Source: Phoebastria nigripes
Taxonomy: Eukaryota; Chordata; Aves; Procellariiformes; Diomedeidae
Assembly: GCA_035582835.1 (NCBI GenBank)
Contig: JAYKAV010001000.1
Span: 3,111,253 to 3,175,252 of the forward strand
Reading direction: 5' to 3'
Length of the DNA stretch: 64,000 nucleotides
A program made the translations under genes and the position numbers. Each line of letters starts with the position of its first letter. The stretch's first letter is position 1. This document shows, one piece after another, positions 23,501-37,575 of this stretch. The notes below the pieces were generated by a model. It saw only the letters and a program-made list of their open reading frames with translations. It was not told where the DNA came from and searched no databases.

Positions 23501-26500
23501 GGGTATTCTAAAACTTCTTCGGATTGATATATAACCATTTTAACTATAGATCACAGCTCTGTGATTAAATATTTTGTTCTGTGTGGGGAAATTTTGATGA
23601 GAACAAATAAAAACGAACAAAGCTAATTCCGATCATACTGAAAAAACACATTTTCCCAACTAATTGGCTAAATAATGGTTTGTATTTCTTCAGTATGTTC
23701 TTTTCCTAAATCCCCTGGAAGCTTTCCAACAAGCCAGAACACTGAAGCACCATGCTGGTGAGCCCTATGTGAATCACATCTGTGTCATCATTTTCAGCCT
23801 TCTAGGCTTGAACATATTGAAACAGTCAATGCTTGGCAGAAAAGCAAATAGGCTATTTTCCTTAAAGAAAGAAAAATCTATTACTCTTGAGCTGGATTCT
23901 CAAATCCTAATATTTACCCTTGTCTAAATAATGCATAATTGAGCACTAACATAAACTAACTCCAGACTTCCCTCAAACCCACTGTTTCCTTTCTTAAAAT
24001 AGAAGTGGAAAGCAAATGAAAATCATCCTTTCATTCCTGCATTAATTGAGGATAAAAGATTAGAGCTCAGTCCTTGAAGAGGACTTTCAAGAGAAAGACA
24101 TAGGAAGGGTAGCAGGAAAGGGGGAGGGGGATTTCCACTTGACTGCTAAGTGTCTGAATCTACACAAACATCTGTATCTGAGGTAGCTGCCTGGGATCCC
24201 TTTACAGTCAACGGAAAGAAATGGGCATTTCTAGAGGATAATTTCTCTGACATATCTTAAACATTTTTCTTTGGGATAGGGTAAACCGATGCATTCCAAA
24301 TGTAAGTACTTCATGAACTTCAGGTAAAGCCCAAGGTCATGTACACTAATTTTAGCGAGGCTCTGAATCTGCATTTTTTTCCCCTCTTAAGTGAATTTTG
24401 GAGATTTAAAACAGAGCTTTTTCAAGTGGCAATTTAAAAAAAAACACCACAAAGTCAAAAGCAGGAAGGTGCAGATTTGTGGCACACAAAAAAAGTCAAT
24501 TCCTCATTCACTAAGTTCGTCTAAAAATATAAGCATAAATTTCAGTCTAATTAAGAAGTCCTGTATTTATTCCTCTTCATTAATATTGCCAGTGCTTTTA
24601 ATTTTGCAGATATTATGGGAAACAGGAGAAAAAAAATTCACCTTCAGAACTAAGATCAATTAATAACATTTAATTGGTTTTATGGAAAGAAAATACAAAT
24701 GACTGTTCCAGGAGTTCATAGAGCCCCATCTAGCTGGAGTGAAATAGAAGTGTCTCCAGTTTTAAGAAAGGAATATTTATTGGTTAGAGACAGTTACTTT
24801 TGAAATGTTCTTAGATTTTCTATGTTTTTTCATGAGATTTTTTTGTATCATGAAAAGTTAATTTTATTTTGCTGTAAATGCTGCTTTTGGAAATTCAAAA
24901 TAGATTTTTAAAACAATCTAGTAGATATGACAAAGCAAAACTCTTTGGGAACATTTTTGTTCCTTTCACAACTGTTGTGGGTCTGTCATCTTCAGTATCA
25001 CTTTACTCACTAGCAAGGATGTAAAGATAATAAATACTACTCATTTTAAAATATTCTGGCTACTCATTGTCTACACATCACATGTGAGATTTTTGTTTTC
25101 AAAAAGAAAGTTCCTAAAATGCTGAGCCACATGAAATATTTATTGCCCTAGCCTTTTTTTTTTTTTTGTCCTAACAGTGGCAAATGAAGTGTTTAAAACT
25201 AAGACTCTCATAACACTTCATTAAAATTGAAGTACAGTACCTTACTCCTGGATGATGTTCTCTGTACCTAATTAGACTGTCTTGTCTATAAAGCAGCAAC
25301 TCAACTGATGAACAAAAGTCAGTGTAAAGAAGATAAATGAGATGACCTGACTACTTATCTCCAGACTTATTTGAATCTTCCTTTTGGCCTTTTATGGACT
25401 AGCAAGGAAGTGCTAGACGTGCAGGCTATAAAATGTGATAACAGCCAAAAAAGATAATAGATGAGGAGGAGATAGGAGGAAGGATGCTGACCATCTTAGC
25501 TGATCAATGAAAGAGGAAAACCAGGTACATTTTGTAGTTCAGAAACCCCATCAGAAAAAAAAAATAGTTACACCAGTCATGTTCACATAAATGGAATAGG
25601 ATCTGCAAAAATAGATACTTTCTCCATCATCTATATTCTGTATTTACAAAAATAAGTCTTTAAACCCTTCTCTTTAATTTGCTGATTGATTACCAGTAGA
25701 GGTTTGCTGTTTGTCACAATTACATTCCACGAGTAACTTCAAGACCATTTTCATGTGAATTGCTTATAGATGTTCAGCCAATCAGACATGCACATGACCA
25801 TAATCTCTTCACATAAAATTTATTAAATAGCAAAGTTAGTTCAAGTGATAATGATACTGCCAGTTGGGGCTTGTTGGGGTATCCCTGAAATGTATGTTTT
25901 AATTACATTATGAATATACTGTCTTGAGATTACTGTCCTTGTGTCTACTGGAGAAAACCCAGCAAGCCTACACAAGCAGTTCACATTAGTTTGTCTAAGG
26001 ATCTAGCAAAATATAAGCAACTTTTATTCAAATTATTTGCCTGCATCAATCTTTCCTACATAGTTAAATATGCAGCTTCTTAGAATATGTTTGTTAGTAG
26101 AAATGCACATTGTTTAGGCAAAACATTCATTCTGACAAATGTTCAGTTTTTAGTATTAGAGTATTTCAGGTTATTGTTTAAAACCATTTTTAAAGTTTCA
26201 AATATCTGAAAGAAAAAAACACTCTACCATGTGTTTTGCCTGCTCAGATCTCTCTGGCTTCTTGTAACTATAGAGGAGGTTTCTAATACTTGTTGCACTG
26301 TCCAGAGAGGAAGCTGGCAAACAGCAAATAGTGATTGAATCCTCATCTGCTTTTGAACAATTAAAAAAATGGGGATTGTGCTTAGGCTCAGGTGAAGACC
26401 ATCTGAAATGATATTTACTTTTACAAACTTCCGTAGCTTCTTCATAGTAATTTAGCTCTGGTTTATAGTAGCGACTATGAAAAACATTAACTATCACCAT

Positions 26501-27640
26501 TAATTTTACCAAGAAAAAAACCAGTCAACATTGAAAAGAGAAGGCTTTTGCAGACAACCTTGACAGACGCTGATTTTTACTGCCAGTGTAACAATGTTTT
26601 CTGCATCAGCCATATATATATATTTTACTGAGGATAAAGTTGGATTTGACAATGATAACGTTAATATAGACTTCAATCAGTCAGCCTTATCCCAAGTATT
26701 TAAGACTGTTGTATTTGGCTGTCTGCTGTACTGCTTTTCTGGACATACCACATTTGAGGTATATTCTGCAGCCTAGCAATGATTCCTTGCTTAGGGATCA
26801 AGAGTCAAACATTTGCAGATGCTATTTTATGTCCTGGCTCAATTAACAGGGAAGGCTTGTGAGAAGCAGTTTTTATGTGGTCCTGATAAATTGCTTGACT
26901 AAGCACACTTTTTGTACTGGCTGCAGATGTTTACCTGACTCATAGATTCATGAAATCTGACAGAGATGACTTTGAGGTCTCCATTTATATACTTGATGTA
27001 TGCAAATACAATTAATATATTAAATATAAGCCATGCTGGGGCAGTAATTACTAAATTGCTTTATGTTTCCAGATATAATACCAGTTATATTTATGACTCC
27101 CTCAGATTACATTTTTCTAAATATTCTATACTGTTATGTTATTTTCTCTAAAAAGGCAAAGCTTCAGTAGTTTCCTTAATTCTTTCATGTGATTGCAAGA
27201 GTTATGATCATATAATCAGAGAACAGTAATAATATCAAAAAGGAAATTGGTTCTTTCTTAATGAAGGACAGTAAACTTCTGTTTACTGTTATAGATTGAC
27301 TTATTTCAGGAGTCGAGAAGTCCCACCGAAACAGTGACCAATTATTTTCTCTCAGATAGGAACAGAAGTCTTCACTGAAAGTTGAAACAGAACTAAACAA
27401 AAAAATAAGCACTACTAGTGGCAAGTTTAGGATAGTAGTCATCTACAGGAGATCTCTTCAAGTTCACTGTTTGCATCTGTTAAAATCTATAGACCAGTTT
27501 TATGTCACAGCCTCTCAAATCCTCTATTTCATTTTCTTCTCTCCCTGTTTTATTATTCACCAGCATTTCACCATGACCACTTGCTTCTGTCAAGACATTG
27601 TTTCTGCCAGGGCCAACTCTAATTAAAATATCCTCCTGAT
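20566..27640. other. Long AT-rich stretch without recognisable genes
   Basis: No gene or clear repeat element. It contains homopolymer runs near 21184-21200, 22193-22208 and 25154-25168. The minus-strand frame at 26198-26512 (104 codons) is the longest here but shows no domain, signal peptide or family match that I can see. Confidence 0.5.
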
Positions 27641-27650
27641 ATATTCTCGG

Positions 27651-28205
27651 GTGTTGAACTTTGTTATTCCTACCAGCAGTATCTGGAAACTATCTGATGG
27701 GCCTTATTATCCAGATTTCCCTTTAACTGTCCATTGCAGTACTTTTCTGTATCCTCTTTCTGTAGATGTGTATGCTTCAGGAGATAGCCCCCTAAGCATG
27801 CTTCAGCCTCTTCTCCTGCTACTTTGCCATAGAATTGGTATTAGTCGTACTACAGTAACAGCATTGCAACTTCTCTCTAGTTCCTCAAATCCCCATGCCA
27901 GGTTTAGGGAGCTGAAAGGTAGCCATGCCACTACGCTGGAGACACAACTGGTAGGAACTAAGAGGAGGAAAGGGCTCCTTAAGGCCCTGGCACCATTTGG
28001 CCCTTTCCATTGGCACAAATCAATTTTAGCAAGTTCAGGGCAACAAAGCCTATTTATGAGCCAGTACTGGCCTGAACCAGAACCAAACCCACTAGAGCTA
28101 ATGAATACAGTTTCAGTTTTTAATGGTGGGTATCACATGTTCAGTATTAATAACTATACAGATAGAGAACACATGCAAAAGAAAGCATCACTAATGATCA
28201 AATAG
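27651..28205 (+). CDS. Open frame of 184 codons, coding status doubtful
   Basis: This is the longest uninterrupted ATG-to-stop frame outside the transposable elements. I do not recognise the product. Residues 40-63 hold a leucine-rich hydrophobic run (PLSMLQPLLLLLC); the remainder is mixed and has no motif I can name. Nothing like a promoter or poly-A signal is clearly placed, and there is no partner exon. The local DNA is somewhat richer in GC than average, which lowers stop density, so a chance frame of this size is plausible. It could also be part of an old repeat or of a non-coding transcript. Confidence 0.12.
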   Translation: MLNFVIPTSSIWKLSDGPYYPDFPLTVHCSTFLYPLSVDVYASGDSPLSMLQPLLLLLCHRIGISRTTVTALQLLSSSSNPHARFRELKGSHATTLETQLVGTKRRKGLLKALAPFGPFHWHKSILASSGQQSLFMSQYWPEPEPNPLELMNTVSVFNGGYHMFSINNYTDREHMQKKASLMIK

Positions 28206-29330
28206 ACATTCAGAAACAGAAACTAATCAGCTAATCACAGACAGGATATTATTTGTTTAGCCTTATTCAAATAACTTCAGTTCTTTTCTTTATTACTAGT
28301 CTGTACTTTGACAGAATGATGACGTTCCATTTCATGGCATAAAGAAGCATGGAAGAGAATGTTTCAGGAGTAAAACAGGAGTATTCAGAATTAGAACTGA
28401 AGGAGCTAAAAGATGTATCTTANTCATTTCTTAAACAGAGTTTATACATAAAATCATCAGTGTTCAGCTTTTGTGCTAGTTATAACATTATCTAACATTG
28501 TTTCAGAAAGCTGTACAAATTATATTTATCTGAATGTTTAGTTTGTGAGATCTTGGAGAAATATTTGCCGATAGCTCTGATACATTTCCTTTATGAAGCT
28601 AGTTTTATAGGCAACCAACATTTTTTGCTGTCTTGTTCACTCATTAGCTCAATAATTCCTTGGGTATAGGTGTTCACCATGGAGCATACACACGCAAGCA
28701 GATAACAGCACCACAAAATGTCAAAGATAAAAGCAACCTTCTTACCACAAGAATGTTTGCAATCTAATATGGTTTTGTTCACTTAACTTGACAAAACCAA
28801 GCTTTCTTTTATGGAAAATCTGCAGTTCCAAGACAAACAGCAACACTGATAACTAGAAGGTAGAACAAGAAAAAAAGAAAAATCACTGATAGTAGGAAAC
28901 AATTATACCCTCAACAAAGCAGTGTATGTGTGCTGTAAATAACTGCAGCACTTCTCATAGAAAACCATTTCTGTATCTGCTACTTGGAAATGAGGTGGAC
29001 CTGGTCCCCTGGTGACACTGGATCAAGCAGAAATAAGTAAGTAGTTAAGAGGGTATTTAACCTCCCAAGCAGGACAAGCTTTACATTTTGGATGATTTAA
29101 AGTCGCCAATCTGATCCAACTGTTGTAAAACAAGTTAATTGAAAAGATCAAATCAATAAAAAAATCCACTTTAACTCAAGAATTAAGGGGAAAAAAATAA
29201 TGCCTATTTCAATTCCTCTTATATTTTGCAAAAACATTGCAGTACAGTTTAAGAAAGCTATATCCAGCAGTTTAAAAACGCTGTATCCCCTGCATCTTGT
29301 ATTACTGAAGCAGTTTTTTCTCTCATTAAC
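28206..29330. other. Unannotated DNA
   Basis: Nothing recognisable on either strand. Confidence 0.5.
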
Positions 29331-29334
29331 TATT

Positions 29335-29580
29335 TCTAAGCTGAGGGATCAATGATAAGCATCCTTAAGTGTCTGAAGGACATACATACCAAGAATAGGA
29401 AAAAACTATTTAATGTGGCCCAAGGGGTAGAAATAATAGGATGAAACAGAGCAAAGGCTGAACTTGGAAAGGAAACGCTAATAGTTAGATGTATCTGACC
29501 ATGGAATAATCTTCTGAGGGAGTTTGTTGAAACCCTGTCATCTAAGGTACTTTAAAATAGATTAAACATTTGGGAATTTT
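29335..29580 (+). repeat. Ancient CR1 3' coding remnant
   Basis: A highly decayed CR1-type LINE fragment in sense orientation. Recognisable pieces in order: TATTTAATGTGGCCCAAGGG with GGTAGAAATAATAGGATGAA, then CTGACCATGGAATAATCTTC with TGAGGG, then TTTAAAATAGATTAAACA. These parallel the C-terminal region of old amniote CR1/L3-like elements (nitrate-like block, GAATGGAATAATCTGCC, then the tail of the last exon-like segment). The terminal 8-bp repeat is lost. Matches were made by eye. Confidence 0.65.
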
Positions 29581-31264
29581 CTGAAAAGAACTATTCTGTA
29601 TTGACACAGTGACAAAGAAGATATTGATATAAGTAAATCTTGTTTATTTAGAACTTTTTTAATTCTATGAATTCTAGTTTTTATTTGCTGGGGAATGATG
29701 GCTTCTTCTGTATTTACTTGTTGTTGCACTGTTTTCCTACCACTTTCATCCTCTCTTCAATTTCATTCTGACATGTTTCACTTCATTGGAAGACACCAGA
29801 GTTAGATAGTTTTCAGGAGGAAGAGTTAAAAAGTATGTGTATACAAACTCAAGCTTAGCCTGTTTGGAAATTCATTCAGTGCAACTGAGCAGAATGAGTT
29901 GCTTATATGTAATATTTATTTCACTAAATATCCCATTTGCCTTACTTTAGGCTAATTGGTATTGGCCTGCTAGACTGCATGGATTTAAACTGAAGGAGGC
30001 TGTCACAGGAAAAGGAATCTGTAAATGAAACTTATGACAAAGATAAGATATATTTCTAAGAGGAAACAAGAAGGAAGCTGCTCATCTGGAAATATCTGCT
30101 TTTGCCTCCAAATATTTACTCTTCTCTCCATGTCTTGCCCCAGAGGCTCATAGATACCATTACTAATGTTGTACTAAAATGCTCTAAAGAAAAAAAATTA
30201 TCGCTACCGGCACTGCTTGTAAACAGCTAGTAATATCTCCACAAATAAAAAGCCTGTCACTATTTTGCACAAATGCCTCTTACACTATGATTACAACCAA
30301 TACTATTAGTAAATTATTTCATAGCCAGAAAGAGAGAAAATTAATATCAGTATTAAATATTCTGATAGGAATAACAAAATCAGCTGCAATTTAAAGAAAA
30401 GAATAAGTTTTTCAGAGGAAAACACGAGAAAGCATGAAGAACACATTCTCGTGGTCTGAAATTTCTTTTCTTCCTTAGCCAAAGAGAAAAGAGATTTTCC
30501 ACATTTTAGCCAGACCTTCTGAGTTTTTCACTTTGGGATACATATCCTTGTTTATATTTAAATAAGTTACATACTTAGGTATACCCATTCTGTAAGTTCA
30601 ATTTACAGCGACCCCTTCTAAAAATACACATAAATATGCAAATATATGCATATGCAAATTTTTGTCCAAGAGAAAAAAAAAGAAAACCTAATTAAAAAGC
30701 AAAGTTCTGCATGACCAAATTTTAAAATAAAGTCTGACACGCAGGTGCATTCATTGGCACTAAGTGACACAACCAAATTGTTGGCACTCAACCACACAGC
30801 CACATGTGCAAAGTGCGTATTTCTATGTGGAAATGGCTGTGCACAAATTTAGAAGTGGTATTTAGGCACAGTTGTAATAGCTCTGTGTCTTCTTTAATTG
30901 CCCAATACAGGCCCTTATGCCCAAATAGTTCTGGAAGAGACAACAGATTCACAGCTAAGGGGAGCAGCATAAATTCACCAGGCTGCTGGTTAAATCTAAG
31001 AACGAACTAAAGTTATGCCTAATATTTAGTTTGAAAGATACAAATCCTCTAGATGAACATCTTATTCAATGGTAAAATATGGCAAGCTAGAATTATTGTG
31101 CACGTCTTCATGTCTGAATTGACTGATTCTTACCTAAGCAAGTGCAAATCATACAGAATAAAACACATGCTGGAATCTTTTTTTGCAATGGTCAATGACA
31201 AAAATAGTAAAAAATATTAGGAAAGATTTGCTTTTTGAATATGAAAGGTTGAAATATTACAGAT
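29581..31264. other. Unannotated DNA
   Basis: No gene or named repeat. There is an AT/TGCAAAT-rich patch at 30625-30660 with repeated ATATGCAAAT-like strings. Confidence 0.5.
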
Positions 31265-31375
31265 TGAATATAAAAGGTAGAATAAAGAGATGTAGGAAGA
31301 ACAAAAGCACAGAAAGATTCAGTGACTTACTTACTCAAGGTCATATAGTAGGTCAGTATCAAAGAAAACAACATG
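31265..31375 (-). repeat. MIR-like SINE fragment
   Basis: The run AAAGCACAGAAAGATTCAGT, GACTTACTTACTCAAGGTCA, TATAGTAGGTCAGTATCAAAG parallels the reverse complement of the MIR core (GGCACAGAGAGGTTAAGTGACTTGCCCAAGGTCACA...). It is the best-preserved MIR-like piece in this window. Confidence 0.7.
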
Positions 31376-34264
31376 AAGGTACCTCTATCCAGCTATGTGC
31401 TGGCAGTTGTACGTTATTTCTCTGTATTAACAAACCAGTTTTACCTCCAAAAATTCCAATCCAAAAGCTATGGACCTAAGTCAAGCTACTATGTCACACC
31501 TCTCTGGGATGCATTAGCTTTGGTTCATACCTTTCTAACACTGCTAGGCTGCTTCTGGTCTGGAAGGACTCTCAACAGACCCCCACCACTGCTTTGGTAT
31601 GGTATGCAGCCCCATATCTAAGCATACATGTATTCATTAAAAACTGGTATCTTATAGAGCGAGAAACCTGGAGGACTGCTGTAGTTTGAAGAACAAGTTA
31701 ATCTGCTGTTGGGATTAGCTGTAATCACATTAAGGAAGATAAGGCCCACTCAAGTGCAGTGAAGTGTTCAGCACCTCCCCTACAAAAGACGACTGACTGA
31801 TCAGGAGTAGACTCTGTGAAAGGCGGTTGTTGTCCTGCCTTGAAGGGGTTACTGACCAAGGGCCAGACTCTCCAGCTCACAAGAAAACCATGCTGACCCA
31901 GGACTCCACTCAGCAAAAATTATTCATGATTGCTGTCCAGCACAGTGGAAAGTCCAGTATATTAGCAAAGGTGATGAGAAAGGAAAAGCTTACACATAGG
32001 TACAGAAATCACTAATTAAAGATAGGGATTTTTAAACTACTTAACTATTTCAGGAAAAGATGTTATTTTCTGGTATCCCTGGCCTTTCAAGAATAAACTA
32101 AACTGTATAAGCACCATTTAATGAGTATTTTGGGGGCTGGTGTAGAACATATGTTTCTCCTTCCAAAGCACGTTATTTAATAAAACAGTATAAGAAAAGC
32201 TCCTGGAAAAGAACATAGTGCGTGTTACTAAATCAGAACAGGGGATTATCTGCTGCCATGATATTTGATTAAGCATCAACAAGGAAAAGCAGCTTTTTAG
32301 TGCCCAGTGATAAAGATTAAAACAAATATAAGCAACCATAAAGGAGCAAAAGTTCAACAAAAACCCTTATTGACCAATTTCAGTCAGGCAGTTTAATCCA
32401 AATGGTGCAGGGGAGCAAACAGTAAGAAAACAGAAATTTCTAAAAGCTGGATTACAACAGCTTTTAGGCAAGCCAAATTCCTACAATCTTACATATTTTA
32501 TTAATATTACGCTACAGAAAAGTAGGTGCTGGACTTTAAAGAAGCTAACATAAAAATCAAAGTTACTGATATCTAGAAAAGATTTCCAGGAGCTCTCTAC
32601 TGTTAGACACAATAAAAATAAATAAATAAAGTGAATGAAATGATCACAATCCAATCTTTGAAGTCCCTTGACAAACGTACAATTCAGTGAATACAATTCG
32701 TTAAAACCTAATTACAAAAAAATCAATAGTGCAATTTAGCCCAACCCAAAACTTATTGTAATGCACTGAACATTTGAAAACTCAGGTCTTTATGAACAGG
32801 GCTTAAGTGACATTGTATATTACATCGTAGAGCGTCTCTGTACAGCAATTAGCACAGGCTGCCTGACTTTACTCAAAAAGGATATTACAATAAGTAGCTC
32901 TAGTAATAGTGCATCTGTAAACACCCACTCTCAAGGATGTAATGAAAAAGGAAACAATACAAAACAATTGTTAGTAAATAGTCTATAAATCCAATTTAAA
33001 AGAAAAATCAACTACTCATAATCCAAATACATACTCTCCAGTGTTCACTATTTTTATTGCTGTTTGTGGAATTAAATGGCCACATTTTGCTTTGGGTTAC
33101 ATACCAGGAAATCACCTGACATCTCTGAAAATGATAGAAAAAGTGTAGTCTGGCCTGTAGTCACTATTTTTCAGGAAAATCAGACAGAATTGATTCAGAG
33201 TGATAGTAATTAGCTTTTATTGGAATTACTTTAAAATTTAAATGTTATAATATTTCAAAAACGTCCTAACTGTCCTAAAATGTAAAGAAAACTACCACTA
33301 TAGCATTTTTTAAAAATTAACTACTATGAAATAGTATACAAAGATGATTTTCTATTACAAATTACTCTGGAGTGCTCCGAAACCATATACTCTGGCCTGT
33401 CTGTCTCTTGTAATGTTTGGGTATGTAATTTTAATCCGTATGTCCTTCTCTCAGACTAAAAGAACTGATGCACCCTTTGAAGCCACATGACTACCTGTAT
33501 ACACCAGCTTACTTGTCAATATTTTGCATAGGTTGATATATCAGGCCAGTCGACCTTATTTCAATTAAATGTGACTGCTCCACCTACCCACAACACAGCG
33601 GGTAAGTACTACCTGCTAATTTCCATGTTTTACTTGGACTTTTTTAGTAAAACCTTTTGGAATTGCAGTGCCTCAGTCCCCAGTTCATTCTGTAGATTTC
33701 TCTTCGGAAAAAAATATATGCCAGCAATCAAGCAATTCAGTCCATATTTGTAGTAGCAACTTGCTCCTGAATACGGAGAGGAAGAACACTGAGGGGTTCA
33801 TGAATTTAATCATTGCAAATAAATGGGCAGAAATAATTTGTGGATCCCCCTAGCTTTTAAAGGCCAAAAAGGTACCACTGTTTGGGATTAGATGCTGTCA
33901 TCATGTGGATCTACATACAGCAAATCCTCAACAGACAGTTCTATGTCTCAGCCATGGCGTCATCCTCCACTCAGAAATGTAATGGCCATTTCTGTTTTAC
34001 AAGCAGGAGATACAAATGTGAAACAAACTAATCAGAGGCCGATCCTTCAAGGAGGAGGTTTCTGTTCTGCCAATACACTTCAGTGCTGAGATGGTTTAGG
34101 AAGCAGCACAGTATCCACCCTCTGATTCTGTAGTGGAAGAGTAAATTCCTAAAATACACAGGATAAGAAATCTGTGTAATTAGAGAGAGTTTGAACAAGG
34201 GCCTTAAAGTTTATAAATCCCTGACAGATGAAAACCAAACTGAAATTAGCTTACATGTAGAGCT
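31376..34264. other. Unannotated DNA
   Basis: No gene is supported. An AGGGCCAGACTCTCCAGCTC string at 31859-31878 resembles the arm of old palindromic amniote repeats. AATA-type low complexity lies near 32610-32632. Confidence 0.45.
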
Positions 34265-34520
34265 GGAAAGAAGAATGGTCTAGGACATTAATGTAGGACT
34301 CAGGAGACATGGATTCAGTTTCAAAATGTGGTTTCAATGACTGAGATGCCACAGAACACAACAGTTTATGCTAATGATGATTTAAGGTAGTGCTTCTACA
34401 TGGTGTAGTACACAGCACAGGCTGTGCAGGATACATAATAAATAATAACAGTAATACTTCTTTATGTTGCAAGGATGTTGTGAGAAGTAATAAATACATT
34501 CCACATTATGACATGCTTGC
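34265..34520 (+). repeat. MIR-like SINE remnant
   Basis: The 5' part reads GGACTCAGGAGACATGGATT followed by CAGTTTC, like MIR's 'agtcaggagacctgggttc'. The 3' part has AATAATAACAGTAATACTTC, then GGATGTTGTGAGAAGTAATAAATACATT, like the MIR tail with its TTGTGAGGATTAAATGAG block. The middle is poorly preserved. Confidence 0.5.
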
Positions 34521-34929
34521 GTAATACACACTGAGGCCACACAACCACCAAACAAAACGTAAGCAAAATGATAATTGAAATAAAGGACGCAAACCACTTT
34601 AGCGTAATCTTCTCAAGGCCACACCAATAATTTTCATCTGCTTCACTTTATCTTCCAATAGCTTTTTTTTTTTTTTTTTTTAAGGATCTCTAGGTTTTCC
34701 TGAGACAACCAAAGCTATTCATCTCACACATTGTATCCTATTCTATTTGATCTGTGTCAGTGGAAGAAAACAAACAGACCAGAAGAAGGTGGCACCATAC
34801 CAGAGGTTAGGTGGAGCATGCAGAGATCTTGCATATTCTGGCACACTCATGAAGTCATTCCAGCAGAGGCTGTACCAGCTATCTGACATTTATCTACATT
34901 TCTATTACATTTAACTAACCTAAGAGATG

Positions 34930-34963
34930 ACACACACACACAGAAGAAAAAAAAAAAAAAAAA
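34930..34963. repeat. CA repeat followed by A-run
   Basis: A short (CA)n at 34930-34942 followed closely by 17 A at 34947-34963. Simple-sequence DNA with no element attached that I can see. Confidence 0.9.
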
Positions 34964-37575
34964 CCACCAAAAAAAAACCCAACACAAATAAACCACCACA
35001 GACTATGACCAATGCAACAAAATCTTTACATAAGCTTTTGCTAGTTTATATCATAAGCATGCTTCATTATCCAGTTAAAGCTGAGAGCTTAAATAACCTC
35101 TAATAAGGAGCAATGAGGATCTAAAAATGATGCACGGTGACAATGTATTAAAAAGGTAACAAAACATTCCTGTACTAGCTATAATTGCAGTGAAAATAAC
35201 ATATAAACTAATAAGCTATAGCATTTGGAAGAAGGGACTTACAAGGGCAGAGATAACAAAAACACTATTAAAAGACAACTCAATAATGTTGCTAATAGTT
35301 CACAGAAGAAGGTCAAGTCCTTCAATAATTCCAGATAAGTACTTACCAACAGTTTTCATAGCAACATATTGGCTACCACAGTAGAAACACAGTGTTAAGC
35401 TTTGAGTCAGAAGATATATTTCAGTGGGACTCCATGACTGCTCAAGGAAGGTGTTACAACAAGCTAAATTTGTGTTTGGTAGCAAAGTTAGAAATGCTTT
35501 GCATATACCTAGACAAAAGTGAATTGAGAAAAATGCCTCCTCCTCACATAGTTCCATAGGCACTATGATTTCTGTCTGGATTAAACAAATACTGAGCTGA
35601 AGGGCTGATGCTGTCCATGGGCTAACATTCAAGTTCATATATGCCAGCATAATTTCATTTGAACTATTACTTATAAGATTTTGGGTGCTCTCATCAACTT
35701 TTCGCTACCTTGGGTGCCATCTGACCTGCATACAGAAAATAGGCCTGCATTTTTCTTTCCAATCTGGACCAAAAACTTGAATCTTCTGGACAAAAGCTGA
35801 GATTCAAGAGCATTTTAAGGAGTCAGATTAGAACTTCTGCTTAATTCTTGGAAATCCTTATTCAGTATGTATGAAAGCCCTTTAAATTTTCTGTAATAAC
35901 AGAGAACACAAAAACATAAGCCATAAACATGTCTGAAGGCAGCAGCAATACTGATGACAGCCTCTCCTCCATCAGACTCTCACACAAAATAGAGCATGTG
36001 CTACTCTGGGCAACAGGATGAGAAATCCACAATCTTCTCAGGTTGTCTTCAGGCACACATGAATATGCCTTTTCTCTCAGTTATGTTTGTGTAGGGCCTG
36101 ACTAAGAAGTATCAATGACCTCCCGCTTCCAAACGTAATGCTTATTCAGACAAACTACATTGGACTTCAATACTTATACTGCAAAATTAATCAGAGAAAA
36201 CAATGGATCCAAAACCAAATAACTGAAACTAACCAGGCAGTATTCAAAGAAAAAGCTAATTAGATTTTGTGAGCCATTTATATTCCTGAAATATATATAG
36301 TTTTATACACTATATATTTATTCTACATTTATATATAACTCAAATCTGAGGTGCAAGTAGGGTTAAGACATTAGCACTTGAAAAAAAAATCAGGGCTCCT
36401 CTGAGTATATCCTTTGATAAAACAATAAACTCTTCAATCTATCAGGAAGGCTCTGCAAGGTCTTTAAAAGTGTTTTGAAATTTCAAGGTTACATTGCAGA
36501 GGCTGCAAAATTCTGTTTTAACAGGAAGAGAATTTATTATTTTTTAACAAAACATTAATAAAAAGCCTATTTAGAGACTATCTGGTGTTCTTAAATGAGT
36601 TATTACAGAATAAAAGTTAACAGTGCAAATAGGATTTCAGCCCAGAGCATATCCTTAAAAGATGATTCAAATGATGAGCCACAAAACATAGCAGAAAAAA
36701 TTGCTAATGTCGCCAAAGGGACCTTGGTAAGAATATGCTTCTCCTGAGAAGTCTTTTAGAAGATGACACTGGCCACAAGGGACTTCAGCAGTGATCATTT
36801 TTTGACTCAGAGAATGTATCCGCATGTGCCTGCACCATTGAAACAACCAAAACCAGCTCCTCTGCATTGCTTCACTGCACTGATTAAGTTATTCAGAATA
36901 CCCAGCAGCTGGCAATTGTCCAGAAGCTGTTAGGGTATATAAGTACCAGTATATAAGTCCACAAATTTCCATGGTACACAGTCACTGAAAATTAGGAAAT
37001 GGAAGCTGATAAATTCAAAGGGCAATATTGGATCCAGACCTTTAACACAAAGGTGTATTCTTTGTCCAAACGTAAAGAATTTGCAAGTTTAGGACCTGTA
37101 AGCATTTTCCTTCTACTACCACTCACCCAACTTTTCATTCTCCTCCCCCCTGCTTTCTCTTTATTTCTTCTCTCCCTTCATTTTCATGGACTCACTAGCT
37201 CTGCACATTTGTTCCTGACGCAAGAACTCTTAAGAAAAGAGAAACTTATACTCCAGAGCACAGCAAAATCACAAAATTGTTCCAAGTTAGACAGCTCCCT
37301 GCTCAGCAAGTGGAATATTATGGATCACCTTTTCAGCCCTGTTTATGCATTGTGTTTATGCACACTGCTTATATAAAGCACTTTCTGCATTGTGCTTTTT
37401 AAAACAGCCAAAACGGGGCGCAAAATAGTAGGCACACAATGGTATAGAGCACCCAAAAAAAGACAAACTTGGGTATCCACTCAAAGCAGCTCACTAACCC
37501 TCCAAGCACATACAATTTGAGACAATGATTCAGAAAGGAATGAATTAAAGGAGAGACAATCACTAAGGTTTCATT

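Noticed and set aside
26198..26512. Minus-strand open frame of 104 codons as a gene
   Set aside because: Protein-like at first glance but no motif or family recognised; length is within chance expectation for 64 kb.
35300..35650. Minus-strand open frame of 116 codons as a gene
   Set aside because: No domain; a plausible chance frame, possibly over an old unrecognised repeat.
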